DNA from: Clostridiales bacterium
Lineage (GTDB): Bacteria; Bacillota; Clostridia; Oscillospirales; CAG-272
Length of the DNA stretch: 18,494 nt
Assembly (NCBI GenBank): GCA_003522145.1
Contig: DPGD01000040.1
Span: forward strand, 1 to 18,494
Direction: 5' to 3'
Every line of letters begins with the position of its first letter. Positions within the stretch are counted from its first letter, which is position 1. Below the pieces are notes generated by a model, which had not been told where the DNA came from, ran no database searches, and worked only from the letters and a program-made list of their open reading frames with translations. This document shows positions 1 to 6,599 of this stretch, in pieces. The translations under genes were made by a program, and so were the position numbers.

Positions 1-226
1 TTTTGAAAAAACGCCCCTTGGCAGGGTGTGGGACAGCGTCCCGCAAAGAGAGGGAAAGCCAGTCAGCGAGGTACGCCTTTTCAGGCGGGACAAGGTCCTT
101 TCACGAAACACCGACAGACCGTCCGGCTTCGCCTTCACGAACCTAAAAAAGTTTTTGAGGGTTCCAAGGGGCGTTTTTTAAAAACGCCCCCTTGGCAGGG
201 TGTGGGACAGCGTCCCACAAAAAGGA
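1..226. repeat. Intergenic repeat with two copies of a hairpin-forming unit
   Basis: A 30-base unit beginning TTGGCAGGGTGTGGGACAGC lies at 18-47 and again at 192-221 with a single difference (CCGC versus CCAC). Each copy can fold as GTGGGAC-AGC-GTCCCAC; in the first copy the A to G change still allows a U-G pair. Just before the second copy is a long near-palindrome (164-195: CCAAGGGGCGTTTTTT against AAAAACGCCCCCTTGG), and the right half of the same palindrome opens the window at 6-21. The roughly 120 bases between the copies hold no convincing gene. It looks like a dispersed, structured intergenic element, cut by the window edge; whether it is multicopy cannot be seen here. Confidence 0.6.
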
Positions 227-232
227 TAAAAC

Positions 233-270
233 AAAAAACTCGCCCGGATAGGTTGAAATCTCAGGCGAGT
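233..270 (-). terminator. Rho-independent terminator of the VTC/DUF4956 unit
   Basis: Read on the minus strand, a stem ACTCGCC/GGCGAGT (264-270 with 238-244) closes a loop of about 19 bases and is followed by six T residues (233-238). It sits 27 bases beyond the DUF4956 stop codon. Confidence 0.75.
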
Positions 271-296
271 TTATCTTCAGGGTTTACAGGGAAGGA

Positions 297-974
297 TCAC
301 AGTTCCTTTTCGTCCACCACATTTTTAGCGCAGATGATATCCAAATTCCCGTTGCGGCAGCGCAGATCGTTGAGAAAGGCCCGTTCCTCCTTCTGATCCT
401 TCAGGGTAATGGCGTAGGTCAACTGGAACATACTGCCCATATTGGTGGTTTTGACACGAACGAGTTCATGAGTGGCGGTATACCGTTCAAACAAATCATC
501 GAACACCTCGGTATAATCCAAGGACTCAGGAATGGTGATGCGCAATGTTTTTTCGGCACGGGAGGGTTCGCCGATATTTGTGCAGTTAAAGAGCAGGGTG
601 ACCAGGCAACTGAGAACCGTGAAGATCAGAGCCACCAGAATGCCGTCCTGTGTCCGGTTTGCGGCGGAAACACCGATAATCATAGACATGAACACGCTGA
701 CCAGTTCCTTTGCCGAGCAGGGCAGGGAGCGGAAGCGCACCAAAGCAAACACACCGGAGATGGTAACGGCGGCGCCGATCTGATTGCCCACCATCATCAG
801 GACGGTAGTCACGGCGAAGGGCAGCGCAAAGAGAGCGAAAGCGAAGCTTTTGCTGTAGCGGGTATTGCGCACGGTATAGCAAAGAGCGGTGGGAATGCCC
901 AGAACGAGGGCGATAGCAGAACAGATTAAGTAAGTATTCAATCCGGTAGGGATCGTCAGTCCGAAAAGTGTCAT
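297..974 (-). CDS. DUF4956 family integral membrane protein
   Basis: A 225-residue protein with several hydrophobic segments in its first 130 residues, then a soluble C-terminal domain of about 90 residues. Residues around 75 read GVFALVRFRSL, the hallmark of the DUF4956 family, where a G-x-x-A/S-L-I/V-R-F-R motif lies between membrane spans. The function is unknown, but the family is often encoded beside VTC-domain polyphosphate polymerases, as here (54-base gap, same strand, VTC gene first). The start at 974 is preferred over an ATG at 992 because GAAAGGA lies 8 bases before it; the upstream ATG has no ribosome-binding site. A role as the membrane partner of the polymerase is inferred from the gene pair. 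Confidence 0.85.
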   Translation of the reverse strand: MTLFGLTIPTGLNTYLICSAIALVLGIPTALCYTVRNTRYSKSFAFALFALPFAVTTVLMMVGNQIGAAVTISGVFALVRFRSLPCSAKELVSVFMSMIIGVSAANRTQDGILVALIFTVLSCLVTLLFNCTNIGEPSRAEKTLRITIPESLDYTEVFDDLFERYTATHELVRVKTTNMGSMFQLTYAITLKDQKEERAFLNDLRCRNGNLDIICAKNVVDEKEL

Positions 975-1028
975 AGCGGGAATCCTTTCCATTTCATGTT
1001 TTTACTTTTTATTTTCGTTTTCGGGAAA

Positions 1029-1784
1029 TCAGAGCATCCCCGCCCGGGAATCAAGCAAAAAACGCCTTGCCGCTTCCTCGGGACATACAAGCCCTGTGCT
1101 GAAAGCAGAGGAGTAAGCTCTGCCGTATTTGGAAACCGAGTCCGGCAGAATTTTCAGATCGTCAAAAATATGGGAAAGCCACAGAGGAACCACGCCGGGA
1201 ATCTTGACTTCCATAAGCACTTTGCCATTCAAATCCAGCTTCCTGCCATAAATCCCACAGGTCAGATCCAGATCCTCCGTGCGCCAGGTAATGTTCCGGT
1301 CGAAGGTCATACGCAGAACGCTGTCGGTGGGGCTTGCCAAGGAATAGCGTTCATAAGAAATGAACATAGCGGGCGCAAGACCCTTATAGAAGGACACAAA
1401 ATAGGAAATCTCGTTGCCGATCTGTCCTGGCTCCGGACACGGTCCGCCGTCGAGAAATTTCACGGCATCCAAGAGCGGTGCCTGAATCCGGCGTTTATAG
1501 ACCACACCCTTGTATTTCTTTTTGATCTCCACAAAAACCTTGCTGTCTTCCTTTGGAACGCCGTAGCTCCGCAGGCGGAGTTTTTCCTTGTAAACCGGCT
1601 TTTCCAGGCTCTGTCGGATGAGACGGAAATCGGGGGTGTCATAATAGATATTGGTAATCAGCGACCGGGCATACAGGTCTTCCACCATTTTTCCGTCCAG
1701 TCTTTTCATCAGGGCGTCATACTGCTCTTCGGTGATCAGATATTTCCGCTCATATCGCTTGAAGGTGAATTGGAAAACTGCCAA
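1029..1784 (-). CDS. VTC-domain polyphosphate polymerase-like protein
   Basis: A 251-residue single-domain protein of the VTC family, related to the catalytic domain of yeast Vtc4, which makes polyphosphate from ATP inside a basic beta-barrel tunnel. Visible family motifs in order: ERKYLI (12-17), YYDTP (47-51), KLRLRSYG (68-75, the paired Arg of the tunnel), VFVEIKKK (83-90), KRR (97-99), YERYS in the middle and LMEVKIPG near residue 190. No signal peptide or membrane span is seen, so it is probably cytosolic and recruited to the membrane by the downstream DUF4956 protein. The start is TTG, with an AGGAGG 12 bases upstream (a long spacing); no in-frame ATG lies before the essential ERKY motif. 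Polymerase activity is inferred from the family. Some bacterial VTC proteins occur with spore-coat CotH kinases, but none is present here. Confidence 0.88.
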   Translation of the reverse strand: MAVFQFTFKRYERKYLITEEQYDALMKRLDGKMVEDLYARSLITNIYYDTPDFRLIRQSLEKPVYKEKLRLRSYGVPKEDSKVFVEIKKKYKGVVYKRRIQAPLLDAVKFLDGGPCPEPGQIGNEISYFVSFYKGLAPAMFISYERYSLASPTDSVLRMTFDRNITWRTEDLDLTCGIYGRKLDLNGKVLMEVKIPGVVPLWLSHIFDDLKILPDSVSKYGRAYSSAFSTGLVCPEEAARRFLLDSRAGML

Positions 1785-1904
1785 GAACGCCGCCCCCTCC
1801 TCTGCTTTTCTGTATTGTACAGCGACTTTGTCAAAGGACGGTGAAAAAAAGCGGATTTTTTCGGAAAAATGGGTTTCCGGAAAGGAGAGATTGCTCAGAA
1901 CCCC

Positions 1905-1933
1905 TTGACAAGGCTCAAATAATGTGCTATACT
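1905..1933 (+). promoter_or_regulatory. Near-consensus SigA promoter for luxS-mtnN-capA-LOG
   Basis: TTGACA (1905-1910), a 17-base spacer and TATACT (1928-1933) with an extended TGn element just before the -10. The -35 lies inside a small palindrome, CCTTGACAAGG (1903-1913). The predicted transcript has a leader of about 140 bases before the luxS start. No promoter of similar quality is seen for the divergent VTC gene. Confidence 0.85.
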
Positions 1934-2028
1934 CTTGGTATTATACGATAAGGTTTTTCAAAAGTCAAGGTTCGGTAGATTTTTTTTGGAGGGCAAAAGA
2001 AAAAATCGGCTTTTTTAACAAAGATTTT

Positions 2029-2051
2029 GTCGTTTACTTGTGACAAGCGAC
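2029..2051 (+). other. Leader hairpin upstream of luxS remnant
   Basis: GTCGTTT (2029-2035) can pair with AAGCGAC (2045-2051) around a 9-base loop, about 28 bases before the luxS start codon. The loop region also contains the palindrome CTTGTGACAAG. I could not match the leader to any known SAM or SAH riboswitch core. Confidence 0.3.
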
Positions 2052-2079
2052 GGAATTCCGCAAGAAAGGAAACAAAAAG

Positions 2080-2473
2080 ATGAATCGAATTGAAAGCTTT
2101 TCGGTGGATCATCGGTATATTGTGCCGGGAATGTATATTTCAAGGCAGGACGGGGATATTGTGACCTACGATCTGCGGTTCAAAAAGCCGAACAACGGGA
2201 AGTACCTGACCAATCTGGAAATGCATTCTGTAGAGTACATGGCGGCCACTTATTTTCGCAACAGCGGGATTTCGGGCCGGGCAATCTACTTGGGACCTAT
2301 GGGTTGGCGCCGGATTTTATCTGCTTTTGCGGGCTGTGGACGAAAAGACTGTGCGGAAGGTGACCGATGAAGTATTCCGGAAAATTGCCTTTGAAGCCGA
2401 CCGGATGTACGGGCAGTCGGAAGAGGAATGCGGAAACAACAAAGAGTTTTCCCTGGAGGCCGCCAAGGAATGA
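2080..2473 (+). pseudogene. luxS: Broken luxS (S-ribosylhomocysteine lyase)
   Basis: The first 78 codons match LuxS closely: SRQDGDIVTYDLRFKKPN and a zinc-site segment in the family's HxxEH position. LuxS splits S-ribosylhomocysteine to homocysteine and the AI-2 precursor, using His54, His58 and Cys126 as metal ligands with Glu57 and Cys84 catalytic. Here the motif reads HSVEY (49-53), so the second zinc His is Tyr. At the conserved PMGCRTGFY the frame breaks: codons read PMGWRR, and the homology resumes one frame over at 2312 (GFYLLLRAVDEK...EECGN...LEAAKE) to a stop at 2471-2473. Two bases are missing at the Cys84/Thr codons, so the nucleophile is destroyed. A +1 slip would still give Trp, not Cys. 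The restored product would be about 131 residues, against about 150-160 normally. The ribosome-binding site and promoter are intact. Confidence 0.9.
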
Positions 2474-2553
2474 GGAGTTTGGGGCTCAGGTGGGCATTCT
2501 GAAAGCGGACTTTGTGTATCCGACAAATAGAATAAGTAAAGGAAAGAAAAAAG

Positions 2554-3282
2554 ATGATCGGAATTATAAGTGCTATGGATGTGGAAATTTCCGGACTGCG
2601 GGAGCGCATGAGCGAAAGACAGGATGAACGAATTTCAGGCGTACGTTATACAAGGGGAAGGCTTTTCGGACAGGAGGCGGTTTTAGCCGTTTGCGGCGTG
2701 GGAAAATGCTTTGCCACCCTTTGCGCCCAGACCATGATTTTGCGCTATCAGCCCGTATGCATCCTCAACATCGGTGTGGCGGGCACGCTTTCCGAACATC
2801 TGGGCATCGGGGATATGGCCGTGGGTACTTCGGCTGTCTGTTACGATATGGATACTTCCCCCGTGGGCGACCCGGTTGGACTGATTTCGGGGATCCATCT
2901 GATCTATATTCCTTTGGACGAAAAATTGAGCGAGGGCTTATACAGAGCCTGTGGGGCGCTTGGCATAAAGGCAGAAAAGGGCGTGGTGGCCTCAGGCGAT
3001 CAGTTCATCTGCAACAGAGCGAAAAAGGAATGGATCGCACGGCAGTTTTCCGCCATTGTTTGCGAAATGGAGGGACAGGCGATCGCCCAGACCTGCTTTG
3101 TAAACGGGGTTCCCTGTGCGATTTTGCGTTCGGTTTCCGACAATGCGGACGGTACGGCAGGGGAGTATGAACACTTCAAGCACCAGGCGGCCGCCAATTC
3201 CGAGAAAATTCTTGAGAAATTTTTTAAACAGGCTGCCGGCGATCTGGTTATTGTTCCGCTCCGGGCTGACCCGGCTGAATGA
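2554..3282 (+). CDS. mtnN: 5'-methylthioadenosine/S-adenosylhomocysteine nucleosidase
   Basis: A 242-residue MTA/SAH nucleosidase, close to the family's usual 230. It hydrolyses the glycosidic bond of S-adenosylhomocysteine and methylthioadenosine, releasing adenine. Visible motifs: GIISAMDVE at the N-terminus with Glu11 at the place of the catalytic general-acid/base Glu12, VGKCFA and NIGVAG of the phosphorylase fold, CEMEGQAIAQ (ribose-binding Glu), and RSVSDNAD with the catalytic Asp. AAAGGAAAG lies about 10 bases before the ATG. It follows luxS by 80 bases in the same unit; the two normally act in sequence (MtnN makes S-ribosylhomocysteine, LuxS consumes it). With luxS broken, MtnN probably serves mainly to remove SAH and MTA, and S-ribosylhomocysteine must be excreted or otherwise handled. 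The C-terminal 15 residues (IVPLRADPAE) extend beyond the typical end. Confidence 0.95.
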   Translation: MIGIISAMDVEISGLRERMSERQDERISGVRYTRGRLFGQEAVLAVCGVGKCFATLCAQTMILRYQPVCILNIGVAGTLSEHLGIGDMAVGTSAVCYDMDTSPVGDPVGLISGIHLIYIPLDEKLSEGLYRACGALGIKAEKGVVASGDQFICNRAKKEWIARQFSAIVCEMEGQAIAQTCFVNGVPCAILRSVSDNADGTAGEYEHFKHQAAANSEKILEKFFKQAAGDLVIVPLRADPAE

Positions 3283-3321
3283 TTTGTGTAAGGATTTATG
3301 TCGTGAAAGGAGAATCTACCG

Positions 3322-4569
3322 ATGAAACGGTTGAAAACGACACTGCTTCTGTTTGGTTTTCTGACCTGTTTTCTGCTTTCCTCCTGTGGGGCAGCCACCC
3401 GGGATACGGCGGCTTCATTAGAAGGAAAAACCCCGGTGTCCCCGGCTTTTACTGCCGAGACCTCCGGCAGTGAGAGCGAGCTTTCAGCGGCTTCCAAGGA
3501 GGTCACTTCTCCCGATCCTTCCGCTTCGTCCCTGCCGTCCTCCTCTTTTTCTTCCCCTTCCGGAAGCCCTTCCGGAACGACGGAGCCCACCGAACCGGCT
3601 GTTGAAAAATTTACTCTGGGCTTTACGGGCGATGTGTGCTTTGCCGAAAATTATAAAATCTACCAACTGGCAAAGAAAAACAACAGAGAATTGCTGAACT
3701 GCTTTTCACCCACGCTTCTGGAGCAGCTGCAGGCGGTGGACTTTCTGACGGTGAACTGTGAGTCTTCGGTCAGCAACCGGGGAGCAGCTCTTGCAGGGAA
3801 GGGCTATACCTTCCGGACCTCGGTGGCCACAGCCAAAGTGTTCAAAGAAATGGGAGCGGATCTGATCGGCTTGGCCAACAACCATGTTTATGATTTCGGA
3901 AAGGACGCTTTCCTGGATACGCTGGATGCTTTTTCGGAAATGAATCTTCCCACAGTCGGTGCCGGACGGAATGCGGAGGAGGCCTATGCACCCTACATTC
4001 TGGAAAAAAACGGAATAAAGGTGGCTTTTGTGGCCACTTCCAGGGCGGAAAAGCAGTATTTTACGCCGGTGGCCGAGGGAGAAAATCCGGGAATTTCGGG
4101 GTGCTATGTCCTGACAAGGGCCTGCTCCGCCATCGAGGTTGCCAAAGCACAGGCGGATTTTGTGATCGTCTACGCCCATTTCGGCTATGAATACAATACG
4201 GTCATTGAGCCGGCCCAACAGCAGGCGGCCTATGCCTTTATTGATGCCGGAGCGGATCTGGTGGTGGGGGCGCACCCCCATATTCTCCAGGGGATCGAGG
4301 CATATAAGGGAAAAATGGTTTTCTACAGCCTTGGAAATTTTCTCTTCAATGATAAGGATCTGGATACGGTGCTCCTCAAGGTGACTTTGGAAGGCAAGGA
4401 CCGGGTGTCCTACAATCTGGTTCCCTGCCGCCAGACCGGCGGTGTGGTTTCCGACTGCGGAGGCACAGTCGAGGGAGAGCGGATTCTGCAGGCTCTGCGC
4501 CGGCTTTCTATCGGAATTGCCGTGGACCGGGAAGGCAATGTTTATAATGCGGAAGCGGAAGAAAGCTAA
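3322..4569 (+). CDS. CapA-family (PGA_cap) metallophosphatase-like lipoprotein
   Basis: A 415-residue surface lipoprotein. Residues 1-22 are a lipoprotein signal ending in LSSC (Cys22 lipidated). A Ser/Pro/Thr-rich linker runs from about 30 to 92, then a PGA_cap domain: LGFTGDVCFAE, DFLTVNCESSVSN, LIGLANNHVYDFG, DFVIVYAHFGYEY and VVGAHPHILQGIE, followed by YSLGNFLF. These are the metal-binding Asp, Asn-His and His-x-His positions of the calcineurin-like fold seen in CapA/PgsA. The family is named for poly-gamma-glutamate capsule synthesis, but no capB, capC or pgs genes lie here, so the substrate is unknown. GAAAGGAG stands 10 bases before the start; it is 39 bases from mtnN in the same unit, which suggests co-transcription rather than shared function. 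Confidence 0.9.
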   Translation: MKRLKTTLLLFGFLTCFLLSSCGAATRDTAASLEGKTPVSPAFTAETSGSESELSAASKEVTSPDPSASSLPSSSFSSPSGSPSGTTEPTEPAVEKFTLGFTGDVCFAENYKIYQLAKKNNRELLNCFSPTLLEQLQAVDFLTVNCESSVSNRGAALAGKGYTFRTSVATAKVFKEMGADLIGLANNHVYDFGKDAFLDTLDAFSEMNLPTVGAGRNAEEAYAPYILEKNGIKVAFVATSRAEKQYFTPVAEGENPGISGCYVLTRACSAIEVAKAQADFVIVYAHFGYEYNTVIEPAQQQAAYAFIDAGADLVVGAHPHILQGIEAYKGKMVFYSLGNFLFNDKDLDTVLLKVTLEGKDRVSYNLVPCRQTGGVVSDCGGTVEGERILQALRRLSIGIAVDREGNVYNAEAEES

Positions 4570-4600
4570 GAGAAAATCAAGTTTAGAAGAGAGGAAAAGC

Positions 4601-5140
4601 ATGAACATCTGTATTTTTGGCGGAGCCTCCGACGAGGTGGACGCCCGCTATATCCGGGAAACAGAAGAGGGCTGCCGCAGATTGGCGCAAAGGGGGCATA
4701 CGCTGATTTTCGGCGGCGGAAACGGAGGCATGATGGGAGCGGCGGCCAGAGGCTTCCGGGCGGAAGGCGGGAAGATTGTCGGCGTGGTGCCGGAGTTCTT
4801 TCATGTGGACGGCGTGCTCTTTGAGCAGTGCACCGAGTTTGTCTATACGCACACCATGCGGGAACGGAAGCAGTATATGGAGGAGCATTCCGATCTGTTT
4901 CTGGTCATGCCCGGAGGGGTGGGCACCATGGACGAATTCTTTGAGAGCTTCACGCTGTATACCCTGCGCTGTCACCGAAAACCGGCGGTTTTGATGAATC
5001 TGCTTGGATACTATAATCGTCTTCTGGAGTTTTTAAAGGAGATGGTAACAAAGGGGTTTCTGCAACAGGGAAAAGCGGAGGAACTGTATGTGGCGGAGAC
5101 TTTCGTTAATTTGTTAAAAATTAAAGGCCTGAATTTGTGA
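4601..5140 (+). CDS. LOG-family (TIGR00730) nucleotide phosphoribohydrolase-like protein
   Basis: A 179-residue Rossmann-fold protein. MNICIFGGASDE opens the fold; TLIFGGGNGGMMGAAA is the nucleotide loop; HTMRERKQYM carries the catalytic Arg of the family; PGGVGTMDEFFE is the LOG signature (PGGxGTxxE). LOG proteins cleave N6-modified or plain nucleoside 5'-monophosphates to base and ribose 5-phosphate; plant and some bacterial members release cytokinins. The substrate here cannot be read from sequence. The frame stays open upstream to 4442 inside capA, but the ATG at 4601 is preferred because AGAGGAAA lies just before it and homology starts at once. The 31-base gap from capA makes it the last gene of the luxS-mtnN unit. 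A nucleotide-salvage role beside mtnN, which also cleaves N-glycosidic bonds, is possible. Confidence 0.9.
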   Translation: MNICIFGGASDEVDARYIRETEEGCRRLAQRGHTLIFGGGNGGMMGAAARGFRAEGGKIVGVVPEFFHVDGVLFEQCTEFVYTHTMRERKQYMEEHSDLFLVMPGGVGTMDEFFESFTLYTLRCHRKPAVLMNLLGYYNRLLEFLKEMVTKGFLQQGKAEELYVAETFVNLLKIKGLNL

Positions 5141-5176
5141 AATAAGAACAAATATTGAACTGTTTTGGAATTTCGA

Positions 5177-5205
5177 TTGAAAAAGCCGAAAGAATGTGCT
5201 ATACT
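5177..5205 (+). promoter_or_regulatory. SigA promoter for the cohesin/dockerin gene
   Basis: TTGAAA (5177-5182), 17-base spacer, TATACT (5200-5205) with extended TGn. The 11 bases TGTGCTATACT are identical to those at the luxS promoter. It lies only 37 bases beyond the LOG stop, with no terminator seen between. Confidence 0.8.
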
Positions 5206-5261
5206 CACCCTGTATAGTCCCATAGGAAGAATTTCATGTGCCGAAAAGGCAGGAGGTATTT

Positions 5262-6380
5262 ATGAAAAGCAATAGGCGTGTGCTTTCTGTATTCCTGGCG
5301 ATCTCACTGGTTGTTACGGCTTGGTTCTCTGTTTTTTCATTCTGTGTTACTGCGCAGGAGTCTTTGACCGTGCAGGCGGGAAACGCTTCAGCAGTGGTCG
5401 GGGAGCAGGTGGTCGTCCCGGTGACGGTGTCGGGAAACAGCAATGGATTGCACGGAATGCAGTTCCGTGTGAGTTATGACAGTATGGCTCTCAGTCTCGT
5501 GGATGCATCCGTAAAGCTGTCCGGAGGCTATCAGGCCGTGAAAGAAGAGGATTCGCTTGTGGAATTCTACTGGTCGGCGATCGACGGAACGGTGCAGGAC
5601 GGCACAACGGTTGCGCAACTGATCTTTCAGGTTCTGAAGAGAGGCAGTCATTCGGTGGTACCGACGGTTAACGCCTCTTTGGGCGACTGCTTCTACTATC
5701 TGGATGAAACCGATACTCCGGTGGACTATGCCCTTTCCTTGGAAACCGGTACGGTGACGGGAGAGGCGGATATTTCCACGATCTTCCACTTTGAGATTGC
5801 AGGCAGAGAGACCGGCGTTCATGAGTTGGCGGCGGCAGACATAAAAATGTGCAAGGCGGAAGCGATTTACGGATTTTCCATTGAGGTGAACTATGATGCC
5901 GAAAAGCTCTCGTTTGAGAGCGGCACACTGAACGAACGGTTTCCCTACGGCAGAATTGTCTGCCATGAGCCGGGCACGGTACGAATTTTTGCCTGCACAG
6001 AGGTCGCTTCCCCTGTAACGGGTGATGCGGATATGGCGAGCCTGTATTTCAATGTGTTGGATCCCAATGCGGACACGGGCACTTCGTACGATCTGTCGGT
6101 GACCTACTACAACGGTCAGCCGGCGTATACTCTGGACGCTCAGAAGCATACCGTTGATATTACAGATGTGCCGGCAGTGTGTACGCCCATCGTTCTGAAG
6201 GCGACGAACCCTTATGACCTGAACGGCGACAGCGTTGTGAACATCACGGATGTTGCGGTATTGCTGGACTGCCTGGCCGGTGCGGGAACGGCAAACGGAG
6301 CGGACACCGATCTGAACGGTGACGGCACCACGAATATCACGGATGTTGCTGCACTTTTAGACTGGTTGGCTGGCGTATAA
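5262..6380 (+). CDS. Secreted cohesin-cohesin-dockerin protein
   Basis: A 372-residue exported protein. Residues 1-31 are a Sec signal peptide (cleavage likely after VTA31). Residues about 35-170 resemble a cohesin fold (VVGEQVVVPVTVSG, GMQFRVSYDS, LIFQVL), and about 175-305 form a second, more diverged cohesin-like unit (IYGFSIEVNYDAEKLSFESG, ASLYFNVLD). Residues 319-372 are a type-I-like dockerin with two calcium loops, DLNGDSVVNITDV and DLNGDGTTNITDV, each followed by a leucine-rich helix. Cohesin-dockerin pairs build cellulosomes; here both partners sit on one small protein without an enzyme domain, so an adaptor or self-assembling scaffold role is plausible. AGGAGG stands 5 bases before the ATG at 5262, which settles the start over one at 5238. 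It is monocistronic, between its own promoter and a terminator. The cohesin calls rest on fold-pattern likeness and are less sure than the dockerin. Confidence 0.85.
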   Translation: MKSNRRVLSVFLAISLVVTAWFSVFSFCVTAQESLTVQAGNASAVVGEQVVVPVTVSGNSNGLHGMQFRVSYDSMALSLVDASVKLSGGYQAVKEEDSLVEFYWSAIDGTVQDGTTVAQLIFQVLKRGSHSVVPTVNASLGDCFYYLDETDTPVDYALSLETGTVTGEADISTIFHFEIAGRETGVHELAAADIKMCKAEAIYGFSIEVNYDAEKLSFESGTLNERFPYGRIVCHEPGTVRIFACTEVASPVTGDADMASLYFNVLDPNADTGTSYDLSVTYYNGQPAYTLDAQKHTVDITDVPAVCTPIVLKATNPYDLNGDSVVNITDVAVLLDCLAGAGTANGADTDLNGDGTTNITDVAALLDWLAGV

Positions 6381-6418
6381 AGGCCTTTCCGCAGAATTGG
6401 CGAAAGCTGACGGAAAGA

Positions 6419-6447
6419 GGGGCGGATTCCAAGAATCCCCCCTTTTT
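6419..6447 (+). terminator. Terminator after the cohesin/dockerin gene
   Basis: GGGGCGGATT (6419-6428) pairs with AATCCCCCC (6434-6442), with one bulged C, followed by five T residues (6443-6447), 39 bases past the stop codon. Confidence 0.75.
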
Positions 6448-6534
6448 CTCGGATTTTCTGTTTATCACAAAAGACGCTGTTTATTTTTGTGTGTATTGCA
6501 CATAAAAACACCCGAAAAAGGTGAAAATGCAATA

Positions 6535-6563
6535 TTGACAATTTCCTGAAAATGGGGTATAAT
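6535..6563 (+). promoter_or_regulatory. Consensus SigA promoter for the solute-binding protein
   Basis: TTGACA (6535-6540), a 17-base spacer and TATAAT (6558-6563): a perfect match to the vegetative consensus. A leader of about 30 bases leads to GGAGG (6588-6592) and the ATG at 6600, so strong constitutive expression is expected. Confidence 0.9.
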
Positions 6564-6599
6564 GGAGACGCAGTAAAAATATATTATGGAGGTTCATTC

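Noticed and set aside
28..396. 122-codon plus-strand frame at the left end
   Set aside because: Runs through the structured repeat and a terminator into the antisense of the DUF4956 gene; no ribosome-binding site.
1940..2079. SAM or SAH riboswitch in the luxS leader
   Set aside because: Expected from the gene context, but no core motif of the known SAM/SAH classes was found; only a simple hairpin is visible.
2080..2473. Programmed +1 frameshift making functional LuxS
   Set aside because: Slipping one base would give Trp-Arg in place of the catalytic Cys-Arg-Thr, and the zinc ligand at residue 53 is Tyr regardless.
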